A stretch of 64,000 bases of DNA from Cytobacillus firmus (GCF_023612095.1 NZ_CP086235.1:1571001-1635000), one strand, 5' to 3'. Shown: positions 44,404 through 54,713, numbered from the stretch's first letter. The notes: a model not told the origin generated them from the sequence alone. A program made the numbers and translations.

Positions 44404-45060
44404 ATGAAATATAAATTAGAATGGAAATACAAACTTAAAGGAACTGAGGATATTTTATTTACTTCAGACCTGATCGATGGTGAAACTGCTTTGCAGGCTG
44501 GTGAAGATATTGAAAAGTCGGGCAAGGGCAAAGAGGTAATTTATTATGATGAAGCCGGCACTTCCTGGAGCACAAAGGAAATGAAAAAGCTTCTTATGGA
44601 AGTTGAAGAGGACCCTCATGATATTACCGTATTTTTTGATGGCGGCTTTAATAAAGATACCGGCCAGGCCGGACTCGGTGCGGTCATTTATTTTAAACAG
44701 GGCAAAAAAAAGTACCGTGTGCGGGCAAATGAGCTTTTTGATGAGATGGATAATAATAATGAGGCAGAATATGCAGCAATTTATTACACCCTGAATCTGC
44801 TTGAAGAAATGGGTGTTCATCATATGACATGTGAATTTAAGGGGGATTCCCAGGTAGTATTAAAACAGCTTGAAGGTGAATGGCCGTGTTATGAAGAAAA
44901 TCTAAATCGCTGGCTTGACCGAATCGAAGAAAAAATTAAAAAACTGGGCATACTGCCAAGATATAAACCCATTCCGCGCAATGAAAATAAAGAAGCGGAT
45001 AAGCTGGCAAGCCAGGCATTGCAAGGGAAATTTATTAACAGTAAAATGCAGATCATATAA
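44404..45060 (+). CDS. ypeP: RNase H-like protein YpeP
   Basis: A 218-residue protein. Residues 1-75 are an N-terminal extension (EWKYKLKGTEDILFTSDLID, then KEVIYYDEAGTSWSTKEMKK). Residues 76-215 form an RNase H domain: ITVFFDGGFNKDTGQAGLGA, NNNEAEYAAIYYTLNLLEEM, CEFKGDSQVVLKQL and NENKEADKLASQAL, with the four acids in place. It matches B. subtilis YpeP. ypeQ follows after 27 bases. Activity on RNA-DNA hybrids is not certain. Confidence 0.88.
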   Translation: MKYKLEWKYKLKGTEDILFTSDLIDGETALQAGEDIEKSGKGKEVIYYDEAGTSWSTKEMKKLLMEVEEDPHDITVFFDGGFNKDTGQAGLGAVIYFKQGKKKYRVRANELFDEMDNNNEAEYAAIYYTLNLLEEMGVHHMTCEFKGDSQVVLKQLEGEWPCYEENLNRWLDRIEEKIKKLGILPRYKPIPRNENKEADKLASQALQGKFINSKMQII

Positions 45061-45087
45061 TTGTGAATAAGGAAGGCGTGAACAGTT

Positions 45088-45264
45088 TTGAGCAGAAAGG
45101 AAATTATCAATGAAGTGGAGGAGCTGATGACCAGTTACTGCAAAGACTGCTTCCTTCATAAACATCATAAAGATGAAAAAGGGCGCAGATATGCCCATCG
45201 ATTTTGCATTACAGAGTGCACTGTCGGTGAGAAAATAAAATCGATAGGAAGCAAGCTTTCATAA
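45088..45264 (+). CDS. ypeQ: Zinc-finger protein YpeQ (58 residues)
   Basis: MSRKEIINEVEELMTSYCKD, then CFLHKHHKDEKGRRYAHRFC and ITECTVGEKIKSIGSKLS. C18-x2-C21 with His residues, and C40-x3-C44, give the zinc-finger pattern of this small Bacillus family. The TTG start follows aaggcg. It lies after ypeP exactly as in B. subtilis. Function unknown; adjacency to two RNase H-like genes suggests a nucleic-acid role (inference). Confidence 0.85.
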   Translation: MSRKEIINEVEELMTSYCKDCFLHKHHKDEKGRRYAHRFCITECTVGEKIKSIGSKLS

Positions 45265-45293
45265 AGGGAAACTTTAATCAGTGGGGGGGGTAT

Positions 45294-45527
45294 CCGGTGC
45301 AACTTCTGACACAAAAAGAGAAAAAGGGCGGTTTAGAGTCAGAACCCGGTGCAACTTCTGACACAAAAAGAGAAAAAGGGAGGCTTAGAGTCAGAACCCG
45401 GTGCAACTTCGGACACAAAAAGAGAAAAAGGGAGGCTTAGAGTCAGAACCCGGTGCAACTTCGGACACAAAAAGAGAAAATGGGCGCTCCAGAGTCAGAA
45501 CCCAGCCCAACTTCGGACACAAAAAAC
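45294..45527 (+). repeat. 52-base tandem repeat, 4.5 copies
   Basis: Units start at 45294, 45346, 45398, 45450 and (partial) 45502. The first reads ccggtgcaacttctgacaca, then aaaagagaaaaagggcggtt and tagagtcagaac. Across each junction GTCAGAA and TTCTGAC form an inverted repeat in copies 1-2; in later copies TTCTGAC is TTCGGAC. It follows ypeQ and stops where the structured element begins. Confidence 0.9.
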
Positions 45528-45539
45528 ATCCCCACTGAT

Positions 45540-45887
45540 TGTTAGTCGCGTTCTAGTGTCGCCAAGATCTCCGCTATCGCTTCGATCAATCGACACTACG
45601 AACCCGATTGGTTCAACTAAGCCTCTGCATGTGCGTCGGCAAGTTTCACTGTATCTCACTAATCGGGCCTTTACATTATAAAGCGAGGCGACTTGCCTTG
45701 GGGTGACAAGCATAAGACGAGCAGATGGTGGGGAGTGCTTTTCTTCCCATCAGCTGATTGGCTTATGACCTCGAGCCCCTAGGAGCCGTAGCTAGATTGG
45801 GCAGTTAGCCCCGCTTATCCTCTATTGATTCATCTGAGTTTTAAAGTGGGGATCTTACTGCCCGTTAGACTGCGATGAATCCTGTAC
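45540..45887 (-). mobile_element. Orphan structured element, possibly an IS110-type end
   Basis: About 350 bases without a gene but with many inverted pairs: TAGTGTCG/CGACACTA (45554, 45591), CCCGATT/AATCGGG (45603, 45661), GGCAAGT/ACTTGCC (45638, 45691), GATGG/CCATC (45724, 45747), GGGCAGT/ACTGCCC (45799, 45857). A minus-strand TATAAT (45680-45675) would start a folded RNA of about 140 bases. Long non-coding ends with an RNA gene are known for IS110 elements (bridge RNA). No transposase is present, so this identity is a hypothesis; the folding pairs are observed. Confidence 0.4.
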
Positions 45888-45893
45888 AAAAAT

Positions 45894-45920
45894 ATAAGGC
45901 TGGCAGATGCCAGCCTTATT
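45894..45920 (-). terminator. Terminator after cspD
   Basis: ATAAGGCTGGC-agat-GCCAGCCTTAT is a perfect stem 16 bases after the cspD stop, with T-rich sequence on the minus side. Confidence 0.85.
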
Positions 45921-45935
45921 ATCATTATATTTGAA

Positions 45936-46136
45936 TTATAGTTTTACAACGTTTGCAGCTTGAGGTCCGCGGTTTCCTTCAACGATTTCAAAAGAAACTT
46001 CCTGGCCTTCTTCTAAAGATTTGAAACCGTCACCTTGGATAGCTGTGAAGTGTACGAATACATCGTCTCCGCCTTCAACTTCGATAAAACCGAAACCTTT
46101 TTCATTGTTGAACCATTTTACTTTACCGTTTTGCAT
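45936..46136 (-). CDS. cspD: Cold-shock protein
   Basis: A 66-residue cold-shock domain protein: [20 protein letters not shown], then [40 protein letters not shown] and ANVVKL. RNP1 (KGFGFI) and RNP2 (VFVHF) are intact. It binds single-stranded RNA and prevents secondary structure. The gene lies by ypeP-ypeQ as cspD does in B. subtilis, hence the symbol. ATG 46136 follows taggaggaaaag; a longer frame to 46196 includes the leader and is rejected. Confidence 0.92.
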   Translation of the reverse strand: MQNGKVKWFNNEKGFGFIEVEGGDDVFVHFTAIQGDGFKSLEEGQEVSFEIVEGNRGPQAANVVKL

Positions 46137-46447
46137 GTTTACTTTTCCTCCTAAGCCTTTAAAGACACAACAGGTGTCTAAGATGAATATTACCACCTAA
46201 CAAAACATAAAGCAGATATTTTTAGCTAAAATACATTCTGTTAAATGATGATTATAATATACACGAATGGGCACTTTCAGTCAAGGAATTGAACACCATT
46301 TTTACAAAAAACATTAAAATATTTTAAATATTTTTACTTTTTTGTGTCGGAATGGAAAATACAAAGTTTCTGCTGTGATCTGATAACATAATTTATCGTT
46401 TTTCTCATATGAATTATTAATTATCTTGTTGTTAAAGGGTGAGGAAA
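46137..46447. other. Divergent spacer between cspD and a hypothetical gene
   Basis: 311 AT-rich bases without a gene. The minus side should hold the long untranslated leader usual for cold-shock genes, and the plus side the promoter of the 96-residue gene. I see no operator or riboswitch. Confidence 0.5.
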
Positions 46448-46738
46448 ATGTACCGGTTTTCGATTGAGGATCAGGATTGGATTTTGAGGTTTTCACCCAA
46501 CATCCAAATTGAAGCGGAAGAGAAGCAGGCCATTATAAGCTCCATCCTGCAGGTTGGCAAGGATCTCCCACAATACTCGCATGGGGAGTCATTTATCATT
46601 ATGAATGACCAATTAGGCATTATCGTTTTTAGTGTCGAGAAAATACCATCTATGATATTGACCGTTTCAAACATTGTTACAGAAGATAAATGGTACATTC
46701 AAAAGAACCTGACAATAAAGCGCTATTATAAAGATTGA
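46448..46738 (+). CDS. Hypothetical protein (96 residues)
   Basis: MYRFSIEDQDWILRFSPNIQ, then IEAEEKQAIISSILQVGKDL, PQYSHGESFIIMNDQLGIIV and a basic end (YIQKNLTIKRYYKD). It alternates strands and helices, with no membrane segment or metal motif. aagggtgagg lies 3-9 bases before ATG 46448; GTG 46439 overlaps that site. A terminator follows directly. I do not recognise it. It stands alone between cspD and the pullulanase gene. Confidence 0.65.
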   Translation: MYRFSIEDQDWILRFSPNIQIEAEEKQAIISSILQVGKDLPQYSHGESFIIMNDQLGIIVFSVEKIPSMILTVSNIVTEDKWYIQKNLTIKRYYKD

Positions 46739-46762
46739 TCGGCAATAGCCGATTTTTTTGTT
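46738..46762 (+). terminator. Terminator after the 96-residue gene
   Basis: ATCGGC-aata-GCCGAT followed by seven T residues. Confidence 0.85.
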
Positions 46763-46796
46763 TAATAGGAAAAAATTCACAGAGTCTTACGCCTTA

Positions 46797-46810
46797 TGTA
46801 AACGCTTTCC
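46797..46810 (+). promoter_or_regulatory. Candidate cre (CcpA) site before the pullulanase gene
   Basis: TGTAAACGCTTTCC matches 13 of 14 positions of TGWAANCGNTNWCA. It lies about 60 bases before the start codon, a position suited to catabolite repression by glucose. Confidence 0.65.
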
Positions 46811-46869
46811 TTGTTGGATTAAAATATAAATGCAGGAATCTTTAAATAATTTATAAAGGAGGGCTTAAG

Positions 46870-49790
46870 TTGAAAGGGTTTAAACCGTTTATTTTTCTGG
46901 CCGCAGCTATAATATTGGCGGCATCCAATTTTTTATCCCCATTTATGCAAACGATTGCATCGGCCGAAAAAACAACACAGGGGGCCGGTCAGACTACAGC
47001 AGTTACCATCCATTATCAGCCTGAAGAGGGTGAAATGAAGGATTGGAATTTGTGGGTATGGCCTAAGGATGGCGAGGGTCAGGTATTTGAATTCACTGGT
47101 GAAGATGAATTTGGACTTATTGCAGAGGTTGTGCTGCAAGGTATTCATGATGAAGTTGGTTTTATTGTCCGCACCGACAGCTGGGAGAAAGATGGAGGGG
47201 ACAGATTCATCAATGTAAAGAGCGGCATTGAAGAGGTATGGGTGAAAGCAGGCGATGAAAATACATATACATCACCGCCTGATGGTGAGTACAGAGACTT
47301 TCCGGCATTTGAACGGGTAAAGGTAAAACTCCACTACTTTCGATATGACGGAAATTATGAAGGCTGGAATTTATGGACATGGCCAGAAGACAAGGATGGA
47401 AAAAGAGTTGAATTTACAGCAGAAGATGATTTTGGGAAAGTTGCAGAATTTGAGCTTGAAAATCCGGAAGGTATGAAAAAGGCCGGATTTATAGTCAGGA
47501 AGAGCACGGAAGGAAATGATTGGGCCGGCAAGGAATTTGGTGATCGCTTTATTACAAAGTTCGATGAAAATGGGAATGCGGAAGTTTGGATTGTTCAGGG
47601 AACAGAAAGAATTTATTACAATCCAGCTTATATTGAAAAAGATCCAAAAATAGTGAATGCTTCTATGGATGCTTTTAATCAGATTACACTTGAAACCAAT
47701 TTTCCTTTCCAGTGGAGGGATTGGGAATCCATAATTAATATTGACAATGCCGATATTAAAGAAGTTGTCCCTTATGACGGGAACGAGGAAAACAATTTTA
47801 CAAATAAAGTAAAAGTGATAACAGAAGATAATCTGGATTTTAGACAATTTTACAAAATCTCTGCAAGTTCATTTGGAGAAGCAGAGGTGAAGATTGGGGA
47901 GGTTGTCAGATCAAAGGAATTTGATGATGCTTTCTATTTTGATGGCAAGCTTGGAAATCAGTATGCGAAAAATCAAACCTCCTTCAGGCTTTGGGCCCCT
48001 ACAGCAAGTGAAGCATCGATTGTGCTTTATGACAGCTGGGATGATCAGACCGCTGAAGAGCTTCCTCTTAAAAGAGGTGAAAAAGGAACCTGGACAACTG
48101 TTCTAAAAGGTAATCAAAATGGGCTGATTTACAATTATAAAGTCAAAATTGGGGGGAATGGACAGAAGCGACTGATCCCTATGTCCGGGCTGTAACAGTA
48201 AATGGCGACAGGGGCGTTGTAATGGACCTGGATTCAACCGATCCTAAAAAGTGGAATAAACAGAAGCCGAAATTAAAGAATCCAGAGGACTCCATCATTT
48301 ATGAAGTCCATATACGGGACCTTTCAATTCATGAGGACAGCGGCATTAAGCATAAGGGGAAGTTCCTTGGGGCTGCTGAGAAAAGCACTCTAACTTCTAA
48401 AGGAGAAAAAACAGGTTTAAATCATATAAAAGATCTTGGAGTCACACATGTTCAGTTCCTTCCGATTTATGACTACCGGACAGTTGATGAAACAAAACTG
48501 AACGAGCCGCAATATAATTGGGGCTATGATCCTAAAAACTATAATGTGCCGGAAGGATCGTATTCTACTGATCCTTATGATCCGGCTACAAGAATTACAG
48601 AATTAAAGACAATGATTCAGGAATACCATGATCAGCAACTGCGGGTTGTAATGGATGTCGTGTATAATCATGTGTTTGCTGTAAATGAATCCAGTTTCCA
48701 TAAGCTTGTTCCAGGCTACTATTTCCGCTATAACGAAGATGGAACACTTGCCAATGGCACAGGCGTCGGCAATGATACAGCTTCAGAACGAAAAATGGTG
48801 CAGAAATTTATTGTCGACTCTGTTGCCTATTGGGCAGAGGAATATAATCTTGATGGATTCCGCTTTGATCTGATGGGCATTCATGACACTGAAACAATGA
48901 ATAAAGTAAGAAAGGCATTGGATACTATTGATCCTACTATCATTATCATAGGGGAGGGATGGGATTTAAACACACCACTGGCAGCTGAAAGAAAGGCCAA
49001 TCAGAAAAATGCCGAAGATATGCCTGGCATCGGCCATTTCAATGATGGCATCCGGGATGGTTTAAAAGGAAGTGTGTTTGATGAACTGGATAAAGGTTTT
49101 GTAAATGGCAAACAAGGTATGGAAAACTTTGTACAGCAAGGAATTGCAGCAGGATTGGATTATCCGGGCACAATGGCCACATACAAAGATCCTGAACAGG
49201 TGGTTACGTATGCTGAGGCACATGATAACCACACTCTTTGGGATAAGCTTGAACTGACCAATCCAGGTGCAGGGGAAGAATCAAAAAAGAAAATGCATAA
49301 ATTGGCTTCTTCCATTATACTGACGTCACAAGGGGTCAGCTTTGTTCATGCAGGCCAGGAATTCATGCGGACAAAATACGGGGATCACAACAGCTATAAA
49401 TCCCCTGACAGTGTAAATCAGTTAGACTGGGACCGACGAACTGAATTCAGCGGGGAAGTAGACTATTTTAAAGGTCTGATTAAGCTCAGAAAGCATTATA
49501 AATCCTTTAGAATGACAACAGCTGAGGATATTCAATCAAAGCTTAATTTCATTGAGGCCCCGGATAATACGGTGGCCTATAGACTGGATGCAAAAGGCCT
49601 GAAGGATAGGGCAAAAGAGATCGTTGTAATCCATAATGCAAATACAGAACCAGCCATAATTTCACTTCCGGACAAGGGTCCTTGGCATTTACTTTCAGAC
49701 GGAAAACAGGCTGGGATTAAAACACTAAAGATATATCATTCAGAAACAATTGAAGTACCTGCACAAACAAGCTTTATTCTCAAAAGATAA
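46870..49790 (+). pseudogene. pulA: Secreted type I pullulanase, frameshifted
   Basis: A TTG start after ggaggg leads into a signal peptide (KGFKPFIFLAAAIILAASNF, cleavage near ASA-E). Two CBM41-type starch-binding repeats follow (DWNLWVWPKDGEGQVFEFTG and GWNLWTWPEDKDGKRVEFTA). Next are an X/Ig-like region and CBM48 (KNQTSFRLWAPTASEASIVL), then GH13 with YNWGYDP, FRFDLMGIHD (nucleophile), IIGEGWD (acid/base) and AEAHDNHTLWDKL. The frame breaks near 48155-48163, where six G residues should be seven. The second part then reads EWTEATDPYVRAVTVNGDRG. It cuts alpha-1,6 bonds in pullulan and starch outside the cell. Together about 970 residues. Confidence 0.88.
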
Positions 49791-49794
49791 GTAA

Positions 49795-49828
49795 AGGAGG
49801 AGAATCCTGTAAGGGGTTCTTCTTTTTA
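49795..49828 (+). terminator. Terminator after pulA
   Basis: An imperfect stem (GGAGGAGAATCC with GGGGTTCTTCTT) is followed by T residues. Confidence 0.55.
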
Positions 49829-49958
49829 TTTAGCGCAACACGATTGTTTTAAAAATTTCATAACTATAAAGGTATTTTAACTCCCTTTGCTAAATTTTTA
49901 GGTTAATATTAAAATAGATGTCTATATTTTGTTCTTACAACACAAAGGGAGCTAAAGT

Positions 49959-52120
49959 ATGAAACTGATTATCGCGGAAAAGCCCGATCAGGGTATGACG
50001 CTGGCTTCTATTTTTAAAATGAGGAAACACCAGGGATATATTGAGATCTTTCCAAATGATATATTCCCCCAGGGGGCTCATGTTACCTGGGCTATAGGCC
50101 ACCTATGCCAGCTGTCTGCCCCTGAAAAATACAAAAAGGACTGGAAAAAATGGTCATTGGACACATTGCCGATCATTCCGGAGCAATTTCAATATGAAGT
50201 GACAAAGGATAAAGCAAAGCAATTTAATATAATTAAACAGCTTGCTTCTAATCCTGATTTAACAGAAATTATCCATGCGGGCGATGCAGGGAGAGAAGGA
50301 GAGCTTATCATCCGGAACATTCTTAGTCTTACCGGTTCTGGAGTGCCCATGAAAAGACTCTGGATTTCTTCTTTGACTCCTAAAGCCATAAAGGAAGGGT
50401 TCCTTGCCCTGCTGGATGAAAGTGACACAAGGAACTTATATTATGAAGCCTATACGAGAGCATGTGCCGACTGGGTCGTTGGGATGAATGCTTCGCGTTT
50501 ATACAGCCTTCTTCTGCAGCAGAAAGGGTTCTCAGATGTTTTTTCTGTAGGAAGAGTTCAGACCCCAACTCTTGCATTAATCGTAAAAAGAGAGCAGGAG
50601 ATTCAGAATTTTGTTTCCGAACCTTTCTGGGAGGTAAATGCACAATTTAAAGTGAACGGGAAAAAATATACCGGCAAGTGGGAAAAAGATGGTGAGACCA
50701 GAATTAAGACCAAAGAGCTTGCCGAAAAGATTGCTGCCTTTTGCAGAGATAAAGAGGCACAGGTGGAAGATGTGCAGGCTGAAAAAAAGAATTCCTGCCG
50801 CCGATGCTTTATAATCTTTCGGCCTTGCAGGCGGAAACCAACCGCAGGTTCAAGTTCCCGCCTAAAAAAACACTTGATGTTCTGCAGAAGCTTTATCAAA
50901 AAGGAATCGTATCATATCCCCGTTCGGACTCCAGGCATGTAACAGAAGGAGAAGCGGAAATGTTTCCGGAAATCCTCAGAAAAATGGAATCAAAAGAGGA
51001 GTATAAGGAATTTTTCCCTCTGCCTATAAGCTCCATATTGCAGAATAAACGGTATGTGAATGACAAAAAGGTAACGGATCATTATGCCATTATTCCGACT
51101 GAGCAGGTGCCGGATCTCGGAAGACTGTCACAGGATGAAAAAATTCTCTATGATCTGATCGTGAGGAGCTTAATAGCTGCACATTATGGAAAAGCTGTAT
51201 CAGAATATACAACTATAAAAACACTTGTTGATGGAAGAGCTTTGTTCCTTTCTAAGGGAAAAGTACAGCTTGAAGAGGGCTGGAGAAAAGTGATTCCTCA
51301 GCAGGAGAAGGAAAAGGAACCGACTCTGCCTTTATTGCAGGCAGGCGACCAGGGAACAGTGTTAAAGGCCGATGTAAAAGAAAGTAAAACCCAGCCGCCC
51401 AAAAGGTATACCGAAGGCCAGCTGATTACACTCATGAAATCGGCCGGGAAACAGATCGAGGATAAGGAACTCGAGAAGGTTTTGATGAAAACAGAAGGCC
51501 TGGGAACGGAAGCCACAAGAGCGGGAATCATTACTATGCTGAAGGAGCGCAAATACATTGATATTAAGAAGAATCTTGTATATGCAAACTCAAAAGCAAA
51601 AATCCTCATAGAAGCAATAGGAACAGAGATACTTGCTTCCCCTGAAATGACTGCCAAATGGGAACAGCGGCTGAAGGACATTTCCGATGGGCGGGCATCC
51701 CCGAAACAATTCATGGAGCAGACCAATAAAATGGTTGGCCATTTGATCTCTGCTTCCATTGAAAATGCAGGAAAGTGGGCATTCTCAGAAGATGACAAAG
51801 AGGGATTTATCCCTGGGAAATTCAAACAAAAAAGATCAGCCAATCTGGGAAAATGCATGCTGTGTGATGGTAAAGTTGTGGATAAAGGAAGCTTCTATGG
51901 CTGCTCCAATTATAATAAAACCAAATGCACTTTCACTATTTCTAAAAGCATTATGGGCAAGACAATAACTCAAAAACTGCTCAAACAGCTATTAAAGGAT
52001 GGAGAAACAGAATTAGTCGAAGGATTTACAAGCAAAGGAAAAGAGAAAACATTTTCTGCTAAATTATCCTGGGACCGGCAGGAAAACAGAGTTAAATTTC
52101 TCTTCCCGCAAAAGGCCTGA
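49959..52120 (+). pseudogene. topB: DNA topoisomerase III, frameshifted
   Basis: The first part (MKLIIAEKPDQGMTLASIFK) holds the TOPRIM acids (IIHAGDAGREGELIIRNIL) and the SVGRVQTPTLALIVKREQEI segment. The second holds MLYNLSALQAETNRRFKFPP and YPRSDSRH, where topoisomerase IA normally has the active Tyr in Y-P-R-(S/T)-D. A C-terminal four-cysteine-like zinc region follows (CMLCDGKVVDKGSFYGCSNY, then KCTF). At about 50783-50790 an A run has seven where eight would join EKK to EFLPPMLYNL. Type IA enzymes relax underwound DNA and separate recombination intermediates. About 720 residues when joined. Confidence 0.9.
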
Positions 52121-52242
52121 ATATGCCTGATGCAGTATATTTCCTTGTCTCCATTTTCCAACTGTAGTAAAATCGTTAAAGTCTAATATTTATTTAAGAA
52201 AGATATAAAGTGAACATGCGCTCTGCGCTTTTCTAAAATAGT

Positions 52243-52364
52243 TGTCTAGCTCCGAGCGCCATCGGCTCGAGGTCTTAAGCCAATCGCTTCTGAAGGCAAA
52301 AAACGCCTTCTGCCAGCGCTTGTCTTAAGCAGGTCGCCGAAAGGCAGGCGCTCTGCGCTTTTCT
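52243..52364 (+). repeat. Dispersed repeat, family B, long copy
   Basis: Begins gttgtctagctccgagcgcc, holds ggctcgaggtcttaagcc and a ggcaaaaaacgcc hairpin, and ends aggcaggcgctctgcgcttt. Its last 18 bases (gcgctctgcgcttttcta) also occur at 52219-52236, just before it. It ends 10 bases before the ribosome site of mntR. The short copy is at 17070-17138. Confidence 0.75.
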
Positions 52365-52384
52365 AATTGGCAGGAGGTTGCGTA

Positions 52385-52810
52385 ATGCCAACACCAAGTA
52401 TGGAAGATTACATTGAACAAATATATTTGTTAATTGAAGACAAAGGATATGCGAGGGTTTCTGATATTGCCGAGGCTCTTTCTGTGCATCCATCATCTGT
52501 GACAAAAATGGTTCAGAAGTTGGATAAAGATGAGTATCTTGTTTATGAAAAATACCGCGGGCTTATATTAACGCCAAAAGGGAAAAAAATCGGCAAGAGG
52601 CTTGTATATCGGCATGAACTTTTAGAACAGCTCCTGCGTATCATTGGAGTCAAAGAAGAAAACATTTATGAAGATGTGGAAGGCATCGAACATCACCTGA
52701 GCTGGGATGCTATCGACCGGGTTGGCGACCTGGTTCAATTTTTTGAAGAAGATGACAGCCGAATCGGAGTACTTAGGGAAATTCAGCGTAAAAATGAAGA
52801 AGAACAGTAA
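52385..52810 (+). CDS. mntR: Manganese-dependent repressor MntR
   Basis: A 141-residue DtxR-family regulator, matching B. subtilis MntR along its length. All metal ligands are at their standard places: D8, E11, H77, E99, E102 and H103. The winged helix is [20 protein letters not shown], and dimerisation helices follow. Mn2+ makes it repress uptake genes (mntH, mntABCD); none lies next to it here. The start ATG 52385 follows ggaggttgc. A terminator follows. Confidence 0.95.
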   Translation: MPTPSMEDYIEQIYLLIEDKGYARVSDIAEALSVHPSSVTKMVQKLDKDEYLVYEKYRGLILTPKGKKIGKRLVYRHELLEQLLRIIGVKEENIYEDVEGIEHHLSWDAIDRVGDLVQFFEEDDSRIGVLREIQRKNEEEQ

Positions 52811-52840
52811 AAACCTGACTGCTATGAGTCAGGTTTTTTC
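52811..52840 (+). terminator. Terminator after mntR
   Basis: AAACCTGACT-gctatg-AGTCAGGTTTTTT. Confidence 0.9.
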
Positions 52841-52851
52841 ATGTTGCAATA

Positions 52852-53070
52852 TTAATAGAGGCTTGGAAAGTCATCAAAAGATGGCGCATCGGAAGGATTC
52901 AGCTGCATAGAGCCATCTTCGTTTTCATAAATATGGATACCCTCAATTCCACCGTTCTCAGCCTCCATTAGTGCTTTGCGATAAGAAATAATTCGTCCTC
53001 CGGAAGTCTGGAATGAAATTATTTCACCCCTATTGTTGCGGTAGACTGCTGTCAGCTGCTCGCCGTTCAT
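52852..53070 (-). CDS. DUF3892-like small protein
   Basis: A 72-residue protein: MNGEQLTAVYRNNRGEIISF, then QTSGGRIISYRKALMEAENG and a conserved end with GIEGIHIYENEDGSMQLNPS. The pattern of short strands around one helix, with YRKALxEAENGxIxGI, fits the DUF3892 family found in many Bacillaceae. Function unknown. ggagagt precedes the ATG. It converges on mntR. Confidence 0.7.
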   Translation of the reverse strand: MNGEQLTAVYRNNRGEIISFQTSGGRIISYRKALMEAENGGIEGIHIYENEDGSMQLNPSDAPSFDDFPSLY

Positions 53071-53214
53071 ACAAAACTCTCCTTATTCATTTTCTATCAC
53101 TATTGTTGACGGTTTTAACAGTTAATAATCAGAGGTATTTTTGTGAATCTTAGCGAATTTAAAATATTGGGAACTTTTTTATTGCACAATCGTATTCATA
53201 AACGGAGGGATAAA

Positions 53215-53906
53215 ATGAGCACTTTTAATTGGTCTGCAGAAGCAGAGAAGCTGTGGGATAATAATTCGAAATCATGGAATGCAAAAAGCAGGGCAATGTG
53301 GGAGGAAGGAAGCCGAAAGGATATCATCTCTTTCTTCGAAAAGCATGTCAAAAAAGGATCTGCTGTTTGTGATCTTGGTTGCGGGGATGGTTACGGTTCA
53401 TACAAGCTTGCTTTGGCTGGCTATAAAGTTACTGGGATTGATGTCTCAGAAGAGATGATACATAAAGCTGAAAAGTTAAACGCAGAAACTGATGCGGTGT
53501 TTAAGAAAGAAGACATCTCAAATCTTTCTCTTGGGGAAAATGGGTTCGATGCGATTCTTGCCATTAATTCATTGGAATGGACTGAAAGCCCGCTGGATGT
53601 TTTACAGGAAATTCGGCGAATTGTTAAGCCGGGCGGAAGGGTGTGTATAGGGATTCTTGGCCCCACAGCCGCCCCCGTGCTAACAGCTACCGCAGGCTAT
53701 ATAAGGAAAAAGTTATCTGCAATACCATGATGCCGTGGGAATTTGAACAGCTTGCATATGAAAACGGCTGGACCAAGATTGATGAACTGGGTGTTTATAA
53801 AAAAGCATCAGAGCAGCTTTCAAAAGGCTCGCTGACTGATGAGCTAAAGCAATCATTATCTTTTATGTGGCTCTTTATGCTTGAAAACAGAGAAATGAAA
53901 GGATGA
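53215..53906 (+). pseudogene. SAM-dependent methyltransferase, frameshifted
   Basis: Starting at ATG 53215 after cggaggg: WSAEAEKLWDNNSKSWNAKS, then the SAM-binding GSAVCDLGCGDGYGSYKLAL, the acidic turn VTGIDVSEEMIHKAE, and LAINSLEWTESPLDVLQEIR. The frame stops at 53728 after GPTAAPVLTATAG. A second frame continues RANSYRRLYKEKVICNTMMP and WEFEQLAYENGWTKIDELGV to 53906. At about 53672 five C residues should be six. The class I fold is clear; the substrate is unknown. The AIM24 gene follows after 7 bases, likely one operon. Confidence 0.8.
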
Positions 53907-53913
53907 AAAGAGA

Positions 53914-54605
53914 ATGAGCAGATATTCAATTGAAGAGTTTGTAAACCAGACGAAACAGCAGGATAAAGGTGAAGGGCTGTTTGAATTGGAAACACCAAGG
54001 ATGCTCGAAATTAATTTAACCAGCCAGGTTTGGGCTAAAGCAGGCGGGATGGTTTCCTACCGCGGCCAGATAAAGTTTGAGCGTGAAGGCATTCTCGAGC
54101 ACGGCTTAGGAAAGATGTTCAAAAAGGCACTTACTGGAGAAGGCACAGCCTTAATGAAAGCTACAGGCAACGGAAAGCTGTACCTTGCAGACCAGGGGAA
54201 AAAGATTTCAATCCTGAATCTTGAGGGGATTCCATCTTTGTAAATGGGAATGATCTCCTTGCATTCGAGCCTTCCATCAGCTGGGATATTAAATTAATGA
54301 AGAGGATGGCAGGCATGCTTGCAGGCGGCTTGTTCAATGTCCGTTTAGAAGGGACGGGAATGGTGGCTATTACTTCTCACTATGAACCACTGACACTTTT
54401 GGTTACTCCTGATAATCCCGTATATACCGACCCAAATGCGACAGTGGCATGGTCAGGGTCATTGCAGCCGGAATTCGTAACAGATATCTCTCTTAAAACG
54501 TTTCTTGGAAGAGGGAGCGGAGAGTCGATCCAAATGAAGTTCTCAGGCAGCGGCTTTGTAGTGGTTCAGCCATTCGAAGAAGTGTATTATGCCCAGCAAT
54601 CATAA
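53914..54605 (+). pseudogene. AIM24-family protein, frameshifted
   Basis: The first frame runs SRYSIEEFVNQTKQQDKGEG through ALMKATGNGKLYLADQGKKI to a stop at 54241-54243. Another frame continues [20 protein letters not shown] and [16 protein letters not shown]. At about 54222 four G residues should be five. The joined protein is about 230 residues, a trimeric-looking beta fold (AIM24, formerly DUF124, related to TerD-region and B. subtilis relatives) of unknown activity. Its name comes from a yeast mitochondrial protein. It follows the methyltransferase gene closely. Confidence 0.8.
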
Positions 54606-54663
54606 GGAATAGCGGAAGCGCTTCGCATACCTGTCACTTGAAAATATTTCAATTTTATAAAAT

Positions 54664-54713
54664 GAAAAAGCCGTTTTTGAGAGAGGGAACACCCTGCAAA
54701 AAAACGGCTTTTC
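54664..54713. terminator. Bidirectional terminator between the AIM24 and metA genes
   Basis: AAAAGCCGTTTTT…AAAAACGGCTTTT surrounds a small inner hairpin (AGGG-aaca-CCCT). The two genes converge here. Confidence 0.8.

Noticed and set aside
45294..45527. CRISPR array
   Set aside because: The units are contiguous, with no unique spacers, and no cas genes are near.
45349..45681. 110-residue plus-strand frame through the tandem repeat
   Set aside because: The product is a translated repeat (RTRCNFGHKKRK-like units) without a ribosome site; the frame is open only because the 52-base unit lacks stops.
52275..52505. Minus-strand frame across the family B repeat and mntR start
   Set aside because: It reads the repeat and the antisense of mntR, and has no homology.
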